Notes under the pieces: generated by a model | Told to the model about the DNA's origin: nothing | What the model saw: the letters and a program-made list of their open reading frames with translations, nothing else | Databases searched by the model: none | From: Bacillaceae bacterium | GTDB lineage: Bacteria; Bacillota; Bacilli; Bacillales; Alkalibacillaceae | Assembly: GCA_017656265.1 (NCBI GenBank) | Contig: JACDOD010000009.1 | Span: 1-64,000 of the forward strand | Reading direction: 5' to 3' | Length of the DNA: 64,000 bases | Translations under genes and position numbers: made by a program | Shown here: positions 9,609 to 18,673 of the stretch, one piece after another | Layout: each line of letters begins with the position of its first letter | How positions within the stretch are numbered: position 1 is the stretch's first letter

Positions 9609-10344
9609 TGATATTGAGGCAGTGAAGAATGTTTCGTTTCAAGTGAAAAAAGGGGAAACATATGGACTGGTGGGAGAATCTGGATCCGGTAAAAGTACCA
9701 TTGGGAACATGATAATCGGTCTTTTGCAGCCGACATCAGGAGATATTCTGATGGAAGGGAAGCATTTGTGGGATAAGAGTTCATATAAACGAATGAAAAA
9801 TGGAGAGATTCAGATTGTGTTTCAAGACCCCCAATCTTCTTTAGATCCAAGAATGACTATCCGCAGTATTCTATTGGAGCCTTTAAGAGCCCTGCCGTTA
9901 AAGGAAAGAAGGGAAAAGGGGAAGAAAAGCAATCTTGGAAAACTATTACGAACGGTCGGGATGAATGAAAGTCATTTGGATCGTCATCCCCATGAATTTT
10001 CCGGGGGACAAAGACAGCGGATTGCGATTGCAAGAGCTATTATTACTGATCCAGTGTTCATTATACTCGATGAACCAACTTCCGCTCTGGATGTTTCCGT
10101 ACAGGCGCAAATATTAAATTTATTAAAAAAACTTCAAAAGGAACGCGGGTTAACTTATTTGTTCATTTCACATGATATGTCAGTCATTCAGTACATGTGT
10201 GACAGAGTTGGAGTCCTTTATCATGGTGAGCTAGTGGAGGAAAACAAGACGAGTAAGCTGTTTTCATCTCCTCAAAAGGATTACACAAAAAAATTATTAT
10301 CATCTCTGCCAACTTTATTTGAGAAGGAAGATCAATATGCTTGA
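9574..10344 (+). CDS. Dipeptide-type ABC transporter ATPase (DppF-like), short form
   Basis: 256 residues. Walker A GESGSGKST is at 34-42, with signature SGGQRQRIAIARA and Walker B FIILDEPT. It is shorter than the usual 300-330 residues of DppF/OppF because it ends just after the ABC core. It lacks the C-terminal extension and cysteine cluster that its partner has. It overlaps the preceding gene by 35 bp, with its own GGGAGG site inside that gene. Confidence 0.9.
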   Translation: MLEIHSLVKRFDDIEAVKNVSFQVKKGETYGLVGESGSGKSTIGNMIIGLLQPTSGDILMEGKHLWDKSSYKRMKNGEIQIVFQDPQSSLDPRMTIRSILLEPLRALPLKERREKGKKSNLGKLLRTVGMNESHLDRHPHEFSGGQRQRIAIARAIITDPVFIILDEPTSALDVSVQAQILNLLKKLQKERGLTYLFISHDMSVIQYMCDRVGVLYHGELVEENKTSKLFSSPQKDYTKKLLSSLPTLFEKEDQYA

Positions 10345-10885
10345 TATGAAATTTGATATTCGGAAAATCAGGGAATTACGAAAGGTAAAAAATTTGTCTT
10401 TGCAGGAGTTGTCAAAGCGATCCGGGGTTAGTGCAGGAATGATCAGTCAGATTGAGAGAGGGAACGCTGATCCTACTATTACTACTTTGTACAAACTCTG
10501 TAAGGGGCTGGACATAACTATTGGTGAACTTTTGCTGAATGATGTGCATTCCGACCTGGTTGTAAGGAAGTCTGAGCGAAAAATCATGACTTTACCAGAT
10601 TCAAAAGCTACCTATCAACTGCTGACTTCAGGCATTCGGACTAATTTAGAGATGATTATGGTAGAGTTGGAACCGAATCAGCAGGATCGCCAATTAATCA
10701 GCCACAAAGGAGAAGAATGCGGGTTTGTATTAAAGGGTTCTTTGACAGTCGTTTTAGGTGATGAAGAATATCATCTAAATGAAGGAGACAGTATTACATT
10801 TAATAGTTCCATTCCTCACCGTTTTATTAACAATGGTTCTGGAACATCTATATCTATTTGGGCAATGACCCCGCCTAGTTTCTAA
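10337..10885 (+). CDS. XRE-family transcriptional regulator with cupin domain
   Basis: About 182 residues. An N-terminal XRE/Cro helix-turn-helix (about 7-61, LQELSKRSGVSAGMISQIE) is followed by a C-terminal cupin (about 110-180, including FVLKGSLTVVLGDEEYHL and PHRFINN). Proteins of this type sense small metabolites through the cupin and often regulate amino acid or polyamine use. The ATG at 10337 follows AGAAGGAAG and is preferred to the in-frame TTG at 10319. It overlaps the ATPase gene by 8 bp. Its place between transporter and alanine dehydrogenase suggests it controls this operon. Confidence 0.88.
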   Translation: MLDMKFDIRKIRELRKVKNLSLQELSKRSGVSAGMISQIERGNADPTITTLYKLCKGLDITIGELLLNDVHSDLVVRKSERKIMTLPDSKATYQLLTSGIRTNLEMIMVELEPNQQDRQLISHKGEECGFVLKGSLTVVLGDEEYHLNEGDSITFNSSIPHRFINNGSGTSISIWAMTPPSF

Positions 10886-10912
10886 AATCATTCTGGATAG
10901 GAGGAGAACCTG

Positions 10913-12028
10913 TTGCGAATTGGAGTACCTAAAGAAATTAAAAATAATGAGAATCGTGTAGCGATCACACCAGCAGGAGTAAGGGCACTGACGAATCAAA
11001 ATCATACAGTTATTATAGAGAAAGAGGCAGGAATGGGAAGCGGGTTTACAGATGATGCCTACCAGAGTGCTGGAGCCATATTGGCAGATCATCCGGCTGA
11101 TGTATGGAATCAGGCCGATATGGTTGTGAAAGTTAAGGAACCTCTGCCGTCTGAATATAAATATTTTCGATCTGATTTAGTACTGTTTACTTATTTGCAT
11201 CTGGCAGCTGAGGAAGATTTAACAAAAGCTCTATTAGAAAGTGGCATGATGGCCATTGGATATGAAACAGTTGAAGAAAATGGCACATTGCCTTTATTAA
11301 CTCCAATGAGTGAAATAGCCGGAAGAATGGCCGCTCAGATTGGTGCCCAATTTTTAGAGAAAACACGTGGTGGAAGAGGAATTTTGTTAGGAGGAATTCC
11401 TGGAGTTAAGCGAGGAAAAGTCACGATTATCGGTGGTGGTGTTGTAGGAACAAATGCAGCTAAAATCGCTACTGGCCTGGGTGCAGATGTTACCATGATT
11501 GATATAAATCCTGCCAGATTACGAGAATTGGATGACTTATTTGGTAAGCAGGTACAAACCACTATGTCCAATTCCTTTAATATTGAAAGAGAAGTAACCA
11601 ATAGTGATTTAGTGATTGGAGCCGTATTAATTCCCGGGGCAAAGGCACCAAAGCTGATATCTGAGGAAATGGTTAAAAACATGGAAGAAGGATCAGTCAT
11701 TGTGGATGTCGCTATTGATCAGGGCGGTATTTTCGAAACGATTGACAGGACAACGACTCATGATCAGCCAACATTTGAAAAATATGGTGTCGTTCATTAT
11801 GCAGTTCCCAATATGCCAGGGGCCGTACCAAGAACATCTACCATTGGTTTAACGAATGTGACACTTCCTTATTGTCTGGAAATCGCGAATAAGGGAGCAG
11901 AAAAAGCTTTGTTAGAGAATCAGACACTCCTGAAAGGTTTAAATGTCTTGGATGGAAAAGTCACAAATCAAGGGGTGGCTGAAGCTTTTGGCTATGATTA
12001 TCATGATCCGGAGAACTCTCTTGTTTGA
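10913..12028 (+). CDS. Alanine dehydrogenase
   Basis: 371 residues, the usual length. The N-terminal opening [20 protein letters not shown], the central NAD site ([24 protein letters not shown]) and the conserved [12 protein letters not shown] are all diagnostic. It catalyses NAD-dependent reversible deamination of L-alanine to pyruvate and ammonium in the cytosol. The start is TTG after GGAGGAG. As the last gene of the dipeptidase/importer operon, it would channel alanine released from dipeptides into central metabolism. Confidence 0.95.
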   Translation: MRIGVPKEIKNNENRVAITPAGVRALTNQNHTVIIEKEAGMGSGFTDDAYQSAGAILADHPADVWNQADMVVKVKEPLPSEYKYFRSDLVLFTYLHLAAEEDLTKALLESGMMAIGYETVEENGTLPLLTPMSEIAGRMAAQIGAQFLEKTRGGRGILLGGIPGVKRGKVTIIGGGVVGTNAAKIATGLGADVTMIDINPARLRELDDLFGKQVQTTMSNSFNIEREVTNSDLVIGAVLIPGAKAPKLISEEMVKNMEEGSVIVDVAIDQGGIFETIDRTTTHDQPTFEKYGVVHYAVPNMPGAVPRTSTIGLTNVTLPYCLEIANKGAEKALLENQTLLKGLNVLDGKVTNQGVAEAFGYDYHDPENSLV

Positions 12029-12056
12029 GAGGAGATTATAGGAAAAATAAACCAAA

Positions 12057-12090
12057 AAATCATCCCATTGCATTGGGATGATTTTTTTTA
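12057..12090 (+). terminator. Intrinsic terminator after alanine dehydrogenase
   Basis: ATCATCCCA / TGGGATGAT hairpin followed by a run of T closes the dipeptide operon. Confidence 0.9.
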
Positions 12091-12231
12091 TACACCCTTT
12101 CAAATGGGAACCTTTTTCTCATGTGATCCATCTTAAAGAATACACATCCCCCTGTCAAACAGGTATAATAAAAATCAAATATTTTGACAGATTAATAGAA
12201 TTACACTTAAAGCTACGGGGGATTTCATTTG

Positions 12232-13833
12232 ATGACCAGAAAAATGTCACTGCAGACGAAAATACTGACGTTAATTGTTTCGTTAATTCTTTTTGTAACC
12301 GCTCTCTTGACGGCGATTAACAGTTATATTGAATATAATCAGACAAAGGAATATATCGGAGACCGTGCGCTGAATGTGGCGACGACGATTTCCTTTATGC
12401 CGGAAGTGATCGAAGCTTTTGAAACGAAAAATCCTTCTGAGATTATTCAGCCCATTGCAGAACGGATTCGGGAAAAGATCGGGGCGGAGTTTATTGTGGT
12501 GGGGAACACCGAAAGTATTCGTTATTCCCATCCCCAGCCTTATAAAATTGGCAGGAAAATGGTTGGGGGAGATAATGATCTCGCACTGATTCACGGGCAG
12601 TATTACAAGTCGGAAGCGGTGGGTTCCCTGGGGCCGTCGCTTCGTGGGAAGGCTCCGATTTTCAATGATGAAGGGGAAATCATCGGAATAGTCTCTGTTG
12701 GGTTTATGCAGGAAGATATCCGGGATATGGTGGTTAGCCGGGTCTTAAAAATTTCGTCCATATCCCTGTTTGTGCTCGGCCTCGGTGTGGTCGGGGGAAT
12801 TTTTTTAACGAGAAGCATCCGGAACGATATTATGGGGCTTGAACCCCATGAAATTGCTTCTCTTTACCGGGACCGCAAAGCCGTTCTCCGTTCCATTAAA
12901 GAGGGGATTATCGCCATTGATCAGGACGGCCGGATTACCATCATGAATCATTCAGCGAGAAAAATGCTCGGATTAACCGAAGATGCCAAGCATAAACATA
13001 TTGAAGAGGTGCTGCCGAATACGAAAATGTATGAGGTGTTAAAGTCTGGAAATCCCGATATGGATGATGAAATCGTGCTCCGGAATAAAGTAGTGATTGT
13101 AAACCGTACCCCAATTTTTGAAGGGGATGAAGTGGTCGGCGTCGTCGCCAGTTTTCGGGACAAAACCGAAATTCAAGAGATGTTAAATACCCTGTCCGAG
13201 GTGAAAAACTACTCTGAGGATCTCAGGGCCCAGACCCATGAGTACACGAACAAGCTGTACATTTTATCCGGACTCCTGCAGCTGGGCCGTTATAAAGAAG
13301 CCATTGAACTGATCCAGGAGGAGTCGGAGCAGCATAACATTCAAACGAAGACGTTATTTGAAAACATCGAGGACCAGACAGTACAGGCGATTATTTTAGG
13401 AAAAATCGGGAAAGCATCGGAGAAAAAGATTGCCTTTACCATTGATGAAAACAGTTCTCTGGCACCATTGCCAGATCACATCACCATATCCAAAATCATT
13501 ACGATTCTCGGAAATCTTCTGGATAATGCCATTGATGCGGTGAGCCAGCAGAAGGATAAACGGGTAACATTTTTCGCAACAGACATTGGTCATGATATTA
13601 TTTTTGAAATCAGTGACAATGGAAAGGGGATTCCAAAAGATCTCCTGGACAAGATTTTCGAACGGGGCTTTTCGACCAAAAAATCATCCGGCAATCACGG
13701 GTATGGGCTGTCCAATGTTCAGGAAATCGTAGAAGAATTAAATGGATCTATTGAAGTTCAGAGCCAGGAAGGTGAAGGAACGGTCTTCACTGTTTATTTG
13801 CCAAAACAGGATGAAGTGGGGGAGGGGAGTTAA
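12232..13833 (+). CDS. CitA/DcuS-type sensor histidine kinase
   Basis: 533 residues. Two membrane helices (about 10-30 and 171-195) flank an extracytoplasmic sensing domain with the RYSHP motif seen in CitA/DcuS carboxylate sensors. A PAS domain (about 210-310) follows, then an HPK5-type phosphoacceptor H336 in QTHEYTNKLY and a HATPase domain (N-box LGNLLDNAID, then DNGKGIP). The family senses di- or tricarboxylates. ATG at 12232 follows GGGGG; a TTG three bases earlier is possible. The response regulator gene abuts directly, and a tricarboxylate transporter lies downstream, so citrate-like ligands are likely. Confidence 0.9.
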   Translation: MTRKMSLQTKILTLIVSLILFVTALLTAINSYIEYNQTKEYIGDRALNVATTISFMPEVIEAFETKNPSEIIQPIAERIREKIGAEFIVVGNTESIRYSHPQPYKIGRKMVGGDNDLALIHGQYYKSEAVGSLGPSLRGKAPIFNDEGEIIGIVSVGFMQEDIRDMVVSRVLKISSISLFVLGLGVVGGIFLTRSIRNDIMGLEPHEIASLYRDRKAVLRSIKEGIIAIDQDGRITIMNHSARKMLGLTEDAKHKHIEEVLPNTKMYEVLKSGNPDMDDEIVLRNKVVIVNRTPIFEGDEVVGVVASFRDKTEIQEMLNTLSEVKNYSEDLRAQTHEYTNKLYILSGLLQLGRYKEAIELIQEESEQHNIQTKTLFENIEDQTVQAIILGKIGKASEKKIAFTIDENSSLAPLPDHITISKIITILGNLLDNAIDAVSQQKDKRVTFFATDIGHDIIFEISDNGKGIPKDLLDKIFERGFSTKKSSGNHGYGLSNVQEIVEELNGSIEVQSQEGEGTVFTVYLPKQDEVGEGS

Positions 13834-14517
13834 ATGCTGAAAATAGGAATCGTAGAAGATGATTTTCGCGTTGCCTCCATTCACGAAGATTTTTTGTCAA
13901 AGGTAGCAGATATTGACGTTGTGTTTAAAGCTTTAAATGCAGAAGAGACGCTGAAAAAGCTTAAAGAGCACACGGTTGATTTAGTACTTCTGGATATTTA
14001 TATGCCGGACCGGCTGGGAATCGATATTATTGAGGAGATAAAAAATCTGCAGCCGGATGTGGGGATTATTATTATCAGCGCCGGAACCGATAAGAAAATT
14101 GTACAGCAGGCCCTGCAGAAGGGGGTCTTTGATTATATCATTAAGCCTGTAAGTATGAAGCGATTTACGGATACCATTGAAAAATTTAAGCGGGTCAAAG
14201 AAGAGCTGGAGCAGAAAGAGGAAGTCGACCAGACCTTTCTGGATCAGTATTTTGGCCATGTTTCCGATTCGAGTAAACCGGAACAGGAAATGCCCAAGGG
14301 AATTGATCCCCTGACCTTGAAAAAAGTAGTAGATATCCTGAAAACATATGACGGCATTACAGCAGAAAAAATGGGCGTGGAAATGGGCGCCTCCAGAACC
14401 ACCGCCAGAAGATATCTCGAATATTTGATCTCCATTGGACAATGCTATGCAGAGCTTGAGTATGGAATTGTGGGAAGGCCGGAGCGGAAATATTTTCGGA
14501 AAGAAGAAGTGATTTAA
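13834..14517 (+). CDS. CitB/DcuR-type response regulator
   Basis: 227 residues. The receiver domain has acidic pocket E8/D9/D10, phosphoacceptor D54 (LVLLDIYMPD) and a conserved lysine in YIIKPVS. The C-terminal part is a winged/HTH region (GITAEKMGVEMGASRTTARR) typical of the CitT/DcuR branch. It starts at the base after the kinase stop codon, so the pair is cotranscribed. The probable target is the TctCBA operon 1 kb downstream. Confidence 0.92.
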   Translation: MLKIGIVEDDFRVASIHEDFLSKVADIDVVFKALNAEETLKKLKEHTVDLVLLDIYMPDRLGIDIIEEIKNLQPDVGIIIISAGTDKKIVQQALQKGVFDYIIKPVSMKRFTDTIEKFKRVKEELEQKEEVDQTFLDQYFGHVSDSSKPEQEMPKGIDPLTLKKVVDILKTYDGITAEKMGVEMGASRTTARRYLEYLISIGQCYAELEYGIVGRPERKYFRKEEVI

Positions 14518-14622
14518 CAGATTCTGACTGAGGTGAACAGGTAAAGATGAGTCATGTCTTTGCCATAAAACCTCTTAAATCATCGTATTGGGTTAACCGG
14601 TAATTGTAGAGGAGGAGACAGT

Positions 14623-14883
14623 TTGGAAGAAAACAAACTTCTTTACTTCTATGTTTTATTGGGCGTTATGGGACCAGTACTGATTCTATTAAGTGCCTTT
14701 AAAACGAATATCATACAGGATGACCCGTATGGATTTTTGATGTTATCTTTCGGGTTTATGATGAGTTTATCTTATATAGATTATCTGGAAAAGAGGGCTG
14801 AACTCAGCCACAATCTAGTGTGGTTCAGACGCATATTGTCTATTACACTGTTTTTGGGAATAGGGTATTTTTTATTTTCTTAG
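14623..14883 (+). CDS. Small three-helix membrane protein, unknown
   Basis: 86 residues with three hydrophobic stretches (about 7-22, 36-52 and 68-85). The TTG start is supported by GGAGGAG eight bases upstream, and a strong terminator follows within ten bases of the stop, so it is a real gene. I do not recognise a family with confidence. It lies between the two-component system and the tricarboxylate transporter. Confidence 0.65.
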   Translation: MEENKLLYFYVLLGVMGPVLILLSAFKTNIIQDDPYGFLMLSFGFMMSLSYIDYLEKRAELSHNLVWFRRILSITLFLGIGYFLFS

Positions 14884-14889
14884 ATTAAG

Positions 14890-14928
14890 GCCAGTCATGA
14901 TGTGATGGATCATGACTGGCTTTTTTAC
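14890..14928 (+). terminator. Intrinsic terminator
   Basis: GCCAGTCATGAT / ATCATGACTGGC forms a 12-bp perfect stem with a 7-base loop and a T6 tail. Confidence 0.92.
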
Positions 14929-14934
14929 ATTATA

Positions 14935-15304
14935 GTTGTTATCCGCAGCTGGGGTTGTAGAATCCGCGCCCGCAGTTGTAAGAAAACGGAGCGTAGTTGT
15001 AGAATATGAGCCTGGGGTTGTAAGAAAACGGAGCGTAGTTGTAGAACATGCGCCTGGGGTTGTAAGAAAATGGAGCGTAGTTGTAGAATTCACGCCTGAG
15101 GTTGTAAGAAACCGGATCGTAGTTGTAGAATTCGTGCCGGCAGTTGTAAGAAAATAGAGCACAGTTGTAGAATTCACGCCTGAGGTTGTAAGAAACCGGA
15201 GCGTAGTTGTAGAATTCGCACCTCGGATTGAATAGAGCACAGTTGTAGAATCCGCACCCGCAGTTGTAAGAAAACATAGCGTAGTTGTAGAAACTCCAGG
15301 GAAG
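14935..15304. repeat. Second 21-bp tandem array (about 16 units)
   Basis: Units begin with GTTGTA and alternate between GTTGTAGAATTCGCGCCT-like and GTTGTAAGAAAACGGAGC-like forms, giving a 42-bp higher-order period. Phase is held exactly at 21 bp except for one unit with about 6 bp lost near 15225. Open frames on both strands are by-products of the period. The same unit in the opposite orientation makes up the third array near 58.97 kb. It fills most of the gap between a terminator and the tctC promoter. Confidence 0.9.
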
Positions 15305-15395
15305 CTGTTCACTTATTCTCATGAAATACACCTAGAGTTCCCCCTCGTGAACAAAATGAACAAAATTGATAAAATGTTTTTTATTTTTGTTATTT

Positions 15396-15409
15396 TGAAA
15401 ACGGTTACA
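15396..15409 (+). promoter_or_regulatory. CcpA cre box upstream of tctC
   Basis: TGAAAACGGTTACA matches the catabolite-responsive element consensus TGWAANCGNTNWCA at every fixed position, 65 bp before the tctC start codon. It predicts glucose repression of the transporter. Confidence 0.75.
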
Positions 15410-15473
15410 TATAAAGGGTTCGTTATTACAATTAGTGATAGTATTTTTTAAATCATAAAAGGGGGAACTTTAG

Positions 15474-16499
15474 ATGAGAAAGTTTTTGACATTGTCTTTA
15501 TTCGTCATGATGGCTTTGTTCATGGCGGCTTGTGGCAATGATGAATCTTCTGGAGGGGATTCTTCCTCAGATGGAGATGCGTCAGGTGAATGGGAGCCAG
15601 GTCAATCGATTGAAATTGTAGCTCCTGCTGGTGCAGGGGGCGGCTGGGATACTACTGCGAGAATGGCTGCACAGGTGTTCCAGGAAGAAGGAATTATTTC
15701 TGAGGATATCGGTGTCGTCAATAAGCCTGGCGGCGGTGGTGCTGTAGGATGGGCGTATATCGCTAATCAGGAAGGTAGCAACCATAATCTGTTTGTCTCT
15801 TCTTCACCAATATTACTTGTGCCATTAAGCGGGAATTCGGAATATGGTCATGAAGACTTTACACCAATTGCAAATGTTATTGCAGACTACGGTGCTTTTG
15901 CTGTAAGTAAAGATGCACCATGGGAAAGCTTGAACGAACTGTTTGAAGATATGAAAGAGGATCCTTCCAGCATTACCGTTGTAGGTACATCATCTCCTGG
16001 AAGCATGGATCACATTCAGTTTGTACGTTTCGCAAAAGCGGCTGGTATTGATATTACAAAAATCAAATACGTTTCAGCTCCGGATGCGGACGGAATTACG
16101 CAGCTGTTAAATGGAAGTGCTGATGTATTCTCTACTGGTGTAGGAGAAGTGATAGAACAGGCAAGAGCAGGAAATATTCGGGTTCTTGCGGTAACTTCTG
16201 AAGAGCGTCTGGATGGGGAAGTATTATCTACATTCCCAACGGCGAAAGAACAGGGGATTGACGAAGTATTCATTAACTGGCGCGGATTCTTTGGACCTCC
16301 AGGAATGGATCAGGCAGCTGTTGATTATTATGAAGCGAAATTTAAAGAGTTAAGTGACTCTGAAGCATTCGCAGAAGTTCGTGCTAATTACGGCTGGGAT
16401 GAAATGTACATGGGCAGTGAAGAGTACAAACAATTCCTGGATGACGAAAAAGAGAACCTAAAATCTCTTTTAGAAGAATTAAATCTGCTCGGCAAATAA
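15474..16499 (+). CDS. Tripartite tricarboxylate transporter substrate-binding lipoprotein
   Basis: 341 residues. A signal peptide with lipobox MAAC is followed by a serine/glycine-rich linker and a TctC-family domain. The family motif IVAPAGAGGGWDTTARMAAQ is complete, followed by NKPGGGGAVGWAYIA. It captures citrate or a related carboxylate outside the cell and passes it to TctAB. ATG follows AAAGGGGG. Regulation by CcpA (cre box) and by the upstream CitA-type pair is inferred. Confidence 0.93.
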   Translation: MRKFLTLSLFVMMALFMAACGNDESSGGDSSSDGDASGEWEPGQSIEIVAPAGAGGGWDTTARMAAQVFQEEGIISEDIGVVNKPGGGGAVGWAYIANQEGSNHNLFVSSSPILLVPLSGNSEYGHEDFTPIANVIADYGAFAVSKDAPWESLNELFEDMKEDPSSITVVGTSSPGSMDHIQFVRFAKAAGIDITKIKYVSAPDADGITQLLNGSADVFSTGVGEVIEQARAGNIRVLAVTSEERLDGEVLSTFPTAKEQGIDEVFINWRGFFGPPGMDQAAVDYYEAKFKELSDSEAFAEVRANYGWDEMYMGSEEYKQFLDDEKENLKSLLEELNLLGK

Positions 16500-16512
16500 T
16501 CGTTTAGGTATT

Positions 16513-16539
16513 GAAGTCAACGGCTCTGCCGTTGGCTTC
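16513..16539 (+). promoter_or_regulatory. Intercistronic hairpin between tctC and tctB
   Basis: GAAGTCAACGGC / GCCGTTGGCTTC forms a 12-bp stem (one wobble) with a 3-base loop and no perfect U-tail. It is likely a partial terminator or mRNA-stabilising stem that keeps binding-protein expression above that of the membrane subunits. Confidence 0.6.
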
Positions 16540-16577
16540 ATGCATATTTTTGAAAGAAGAAAAAAGGGGGAGAATGC

Positions 16578-17036
16578 GTGTTGCGGAGTGTGAATCAAAA
16601 AATCAGCATAATCTTGCTGCTTGTTGCAGTCTTTTATTTAATATTCAGCTATCAATTGCCTTCATATCCATATATACCGGTAGATGCTGATTTTATTCCG
16701 AAAGTGCTTGGATGGCTTCTCGTGATTCTGGCCATTGCTTTATTTTTTGCGAAAGATCAGGACAGTGAAGAACAGAAGGCAAAACGCCGTATTCCTAAAA
16801 AGGACGCTCTCGTGATTTTAGGTGTTTTTGGGATGGTTTTTATTTATATTCTTCTTTTAGAAATCATCGGTTTTGTCATGATGACCGCTCTATTTATCTA
16901 CTTTTCTTCCTGGTTTCTCGGATATACAAAACATGTTACAAACGTGATTGTTTCGATTCTTTTCCCGGTGATATTGTATGGGATTTTTAATTATCTGCTG
17001 CAGATCAATCTGCCATCGGGAATATTGCCGTTGTAA
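16578..17036 (+). CDS. Tripartite tricarboxylate transporter small membrane subunit
   Basis: 152 residues with four hydrophobic segments. DAD-like residues after the first loop (PYIPVDADFIPKVLGWLLVIL) are typical of TctB. The charged loop (about 66-82) separates the two helix pairs. The GTG at 16578 is followed by an alternative TTG; the ribosome site is AAGGGGGAG. It pairs with TctA in the membrane. Confidence 0.88.
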   Translation: MLRSVNQKISIILLLVAVFYLIFSYQLPSYPYIPVDADFIPKVLGWLLVILAIALFFAKDQDSEEQKAKRRIPKKDALVILGVFGMVFIYILLLEIIGFVMMTALFIYFSSWFLGYTKHVTNVIVSILFPVILYGIFNYLLQINLPSGILPL

Positions 17037-17048
17037 AGGAGGGGTATC

Positions 17049-18557
17049 ATGGACGGTGTAATGGATGGAATTATATCGGGGTTACAGGTCGCCTTTAGTC
17101 TGCAGGGGATTTTATTTGTTTTAATCGGTGTTTTTATTGGTACATTTATCGGAATGCTGCCGGGGTTAGGGCCCATTAGTGCCATTGCCATAATGATCCC
17201 CATTACTTATGGTATGGATCCGGCGCTTGCCCTTGTGCTGATGGCCGGTGTTTATTATGGTGCGGTGTTTGGCGGATCCACGTCTTCCATTTTACTCAAT
17301 GCACCGGGGATTTCCGGTACGGTTGCTACGTCGTTTGACGGGTATCCCATGGCCCAGCAGGGGAAAGCAGGGAAGGCCTTAGCTATTGCTGCGATTTCTT
17401 CCTTTGCCGGGGGTACCATCAGTGTTGTTCTTCTCATGGTATTTGCTCCGGTGCTTTCGAGTGTAGCCATTTCCTTTGGTCCGCCGGCTTATTTTGCCCT
17501 GATGCTTCTCGGGCTGACTGCGATTGCGAGTCTGTCTGAAGGTTCAACGCTAAAAGCGCTGATTTCTGCGGTTATTGGTTTTATGGTGGTGACCATTGGA
17601 ATTGACCCCCAGACAGGAACAGCCCGTTTTACGTTTGGGAGCGCGAATTTGCTGGATGGTATCGACTTTTTAGTGATTGCTTTGGGATTGTTTGCCCTGG
17701 CTGAAGTTGGGTTTCTGATTATGAACCGGAAAGAAAAAATCATGAAAAACGCAAAGGAAATTGGAAGCCTGAAGCTGACCAAACAGGATGCGAGGGAGAT
17801 GAGCGGACCTATTGGCCGTCATTCCATTTTAGGCTTTATCATTGGTATTCTGCCTGGTGCAGGGGCCACTATTGCTTCCTTTATCAGTTATATTACGGAA
17901 AAACGGATTTCCAAAAAGCCAGAGGAATTTGGAAAGGGATCTGTAAAAGGGCTGTCGGCGCCGGAAGTATCCAATAATGCAGCAACCAGTGGTGCCTTTG
18001 TGCCCCTTTTAAGTCTGGGGATCCCGGGTTCCGGTACTACCGCAGTTATGCTCGGAGCTTTACTGGTTCTGGGAATTCAGCCAGGCCCGCTATTGATGAC
18101 TGACCATCCGGAAGTTTTCTGGGGAGTGATTGTCAGTATGTATATCGGAAATATCTTTTTGCTGATTTTAAACCTGCCCCTTATTCCGTATATCGCCCGG
18201 GTACTGACCATTCCAAGGCCGATGTTGATCTCTATGGTCATTATGTTCAGTGTCATCGGGGTCTATTCCATCAGCTTTAATACCTTTGATTTGTATTTGC
18301 TGCTGGCCTTTGGAGTCATCGGTTTTCTCATGCGGATGTTTGCGTTTCCGGCCCCGCCGTTTATACTGGCCTTTATTCTGGGAGGCATGATGGAGCAGTC
18401 CTTCCGGCAGTCGATGACGATATCGAATGGCAGCTTTATGATATTCTTTGAAAATAAAATCGCATTAGCTTTAATCATGCTGTCCCTGCTTTCTTTTGCC
18501 TATCCGATTTATCAGAACTATCGGAAGAAAAGGAGTTCGGCCAATACAGAGGGGTAA
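17049..18557 (+). CDS. Tripartite tricarboxylate transporter large permease
   Basis: 502 residues, around 11-12 membrane helices. The first TctA motif, GMLPGLGPISAIAIMIP, and the second, GILPGAGATIASFISY, are intact, as is GIPGSGTTAVMLGAL. It starts 12 bases after TctB with AAGGAGG. It uses the ion gradient to import the carboxylate delivered by TctC. Confidence 0.95.
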   Translation: MDGVMDGIISGLQVAFSLQGILFVLIGVFIGTFIGMLPGLGPISAIAIMIPITYGMDPALALVLMAGVYYGAVFGGSTSSILLNAPGISGTVATSFDGYPMAQQGKAGKALAIAAISSFAGGTISVVLLMVFAPVLSSVAISFGPPAYFALMLLGLTAIASLSEGSTLKALISAVIGFMVVTIGIDPQTGTARFTFGSANLLDGIDFLVIALGLFALAEVGFLIMNRKEKIMKNAKEIGSLKLTKQDAREMSGPIGRHSILGFIIGILPGAGATIASFISYITEKRISKKPEEFGKGSVKGLSAPEVSNNAATSGAFVPLLSLGIPGSGTTAVMLGALLVLGIQPGPLLMTDHPEVFWGVIVSMYIGNIFLLILNLPLIPYIARVLTIPRPMLISMVIMFSVIGVYSISFNTFDLYLLLAFGVIGFLMRMFAFPAPPFILAFILGGMMEQSFRQSMTISNGSFMIFFENKIALALIMLSLLSFAYPIYQNYRKKRSSANTEG

Positions 18558-18637
18558 TGCCAAACAGGAATTTGTGCAAAACAAGGATATCTATAGATTA
18601 TACCAGGTTCAAAGATTGTAATTTTCCCCTTTCAGAT

Positions 18638-18673
18638 AAAAAAATCATCCCATGTTCGGGATGATTTTTTTCG
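18638..18673. terminator. Bidirectional intrinsic terminator
   Basis: ATCATCCC / GGGATGAT hairpin with A-run on the left and T-run on the right. It serves tctA (plus) and the mechanosensitive channel gene (minus). Confidence 0.88.

Noticed and set aside
14872-15331. Threonine- or tyrosine-rich repeat proteins on either strand of the second array
   Set aside because: By-products of the 21-bp repeat, with overlapping alternatives in several frames and no ribosome site.
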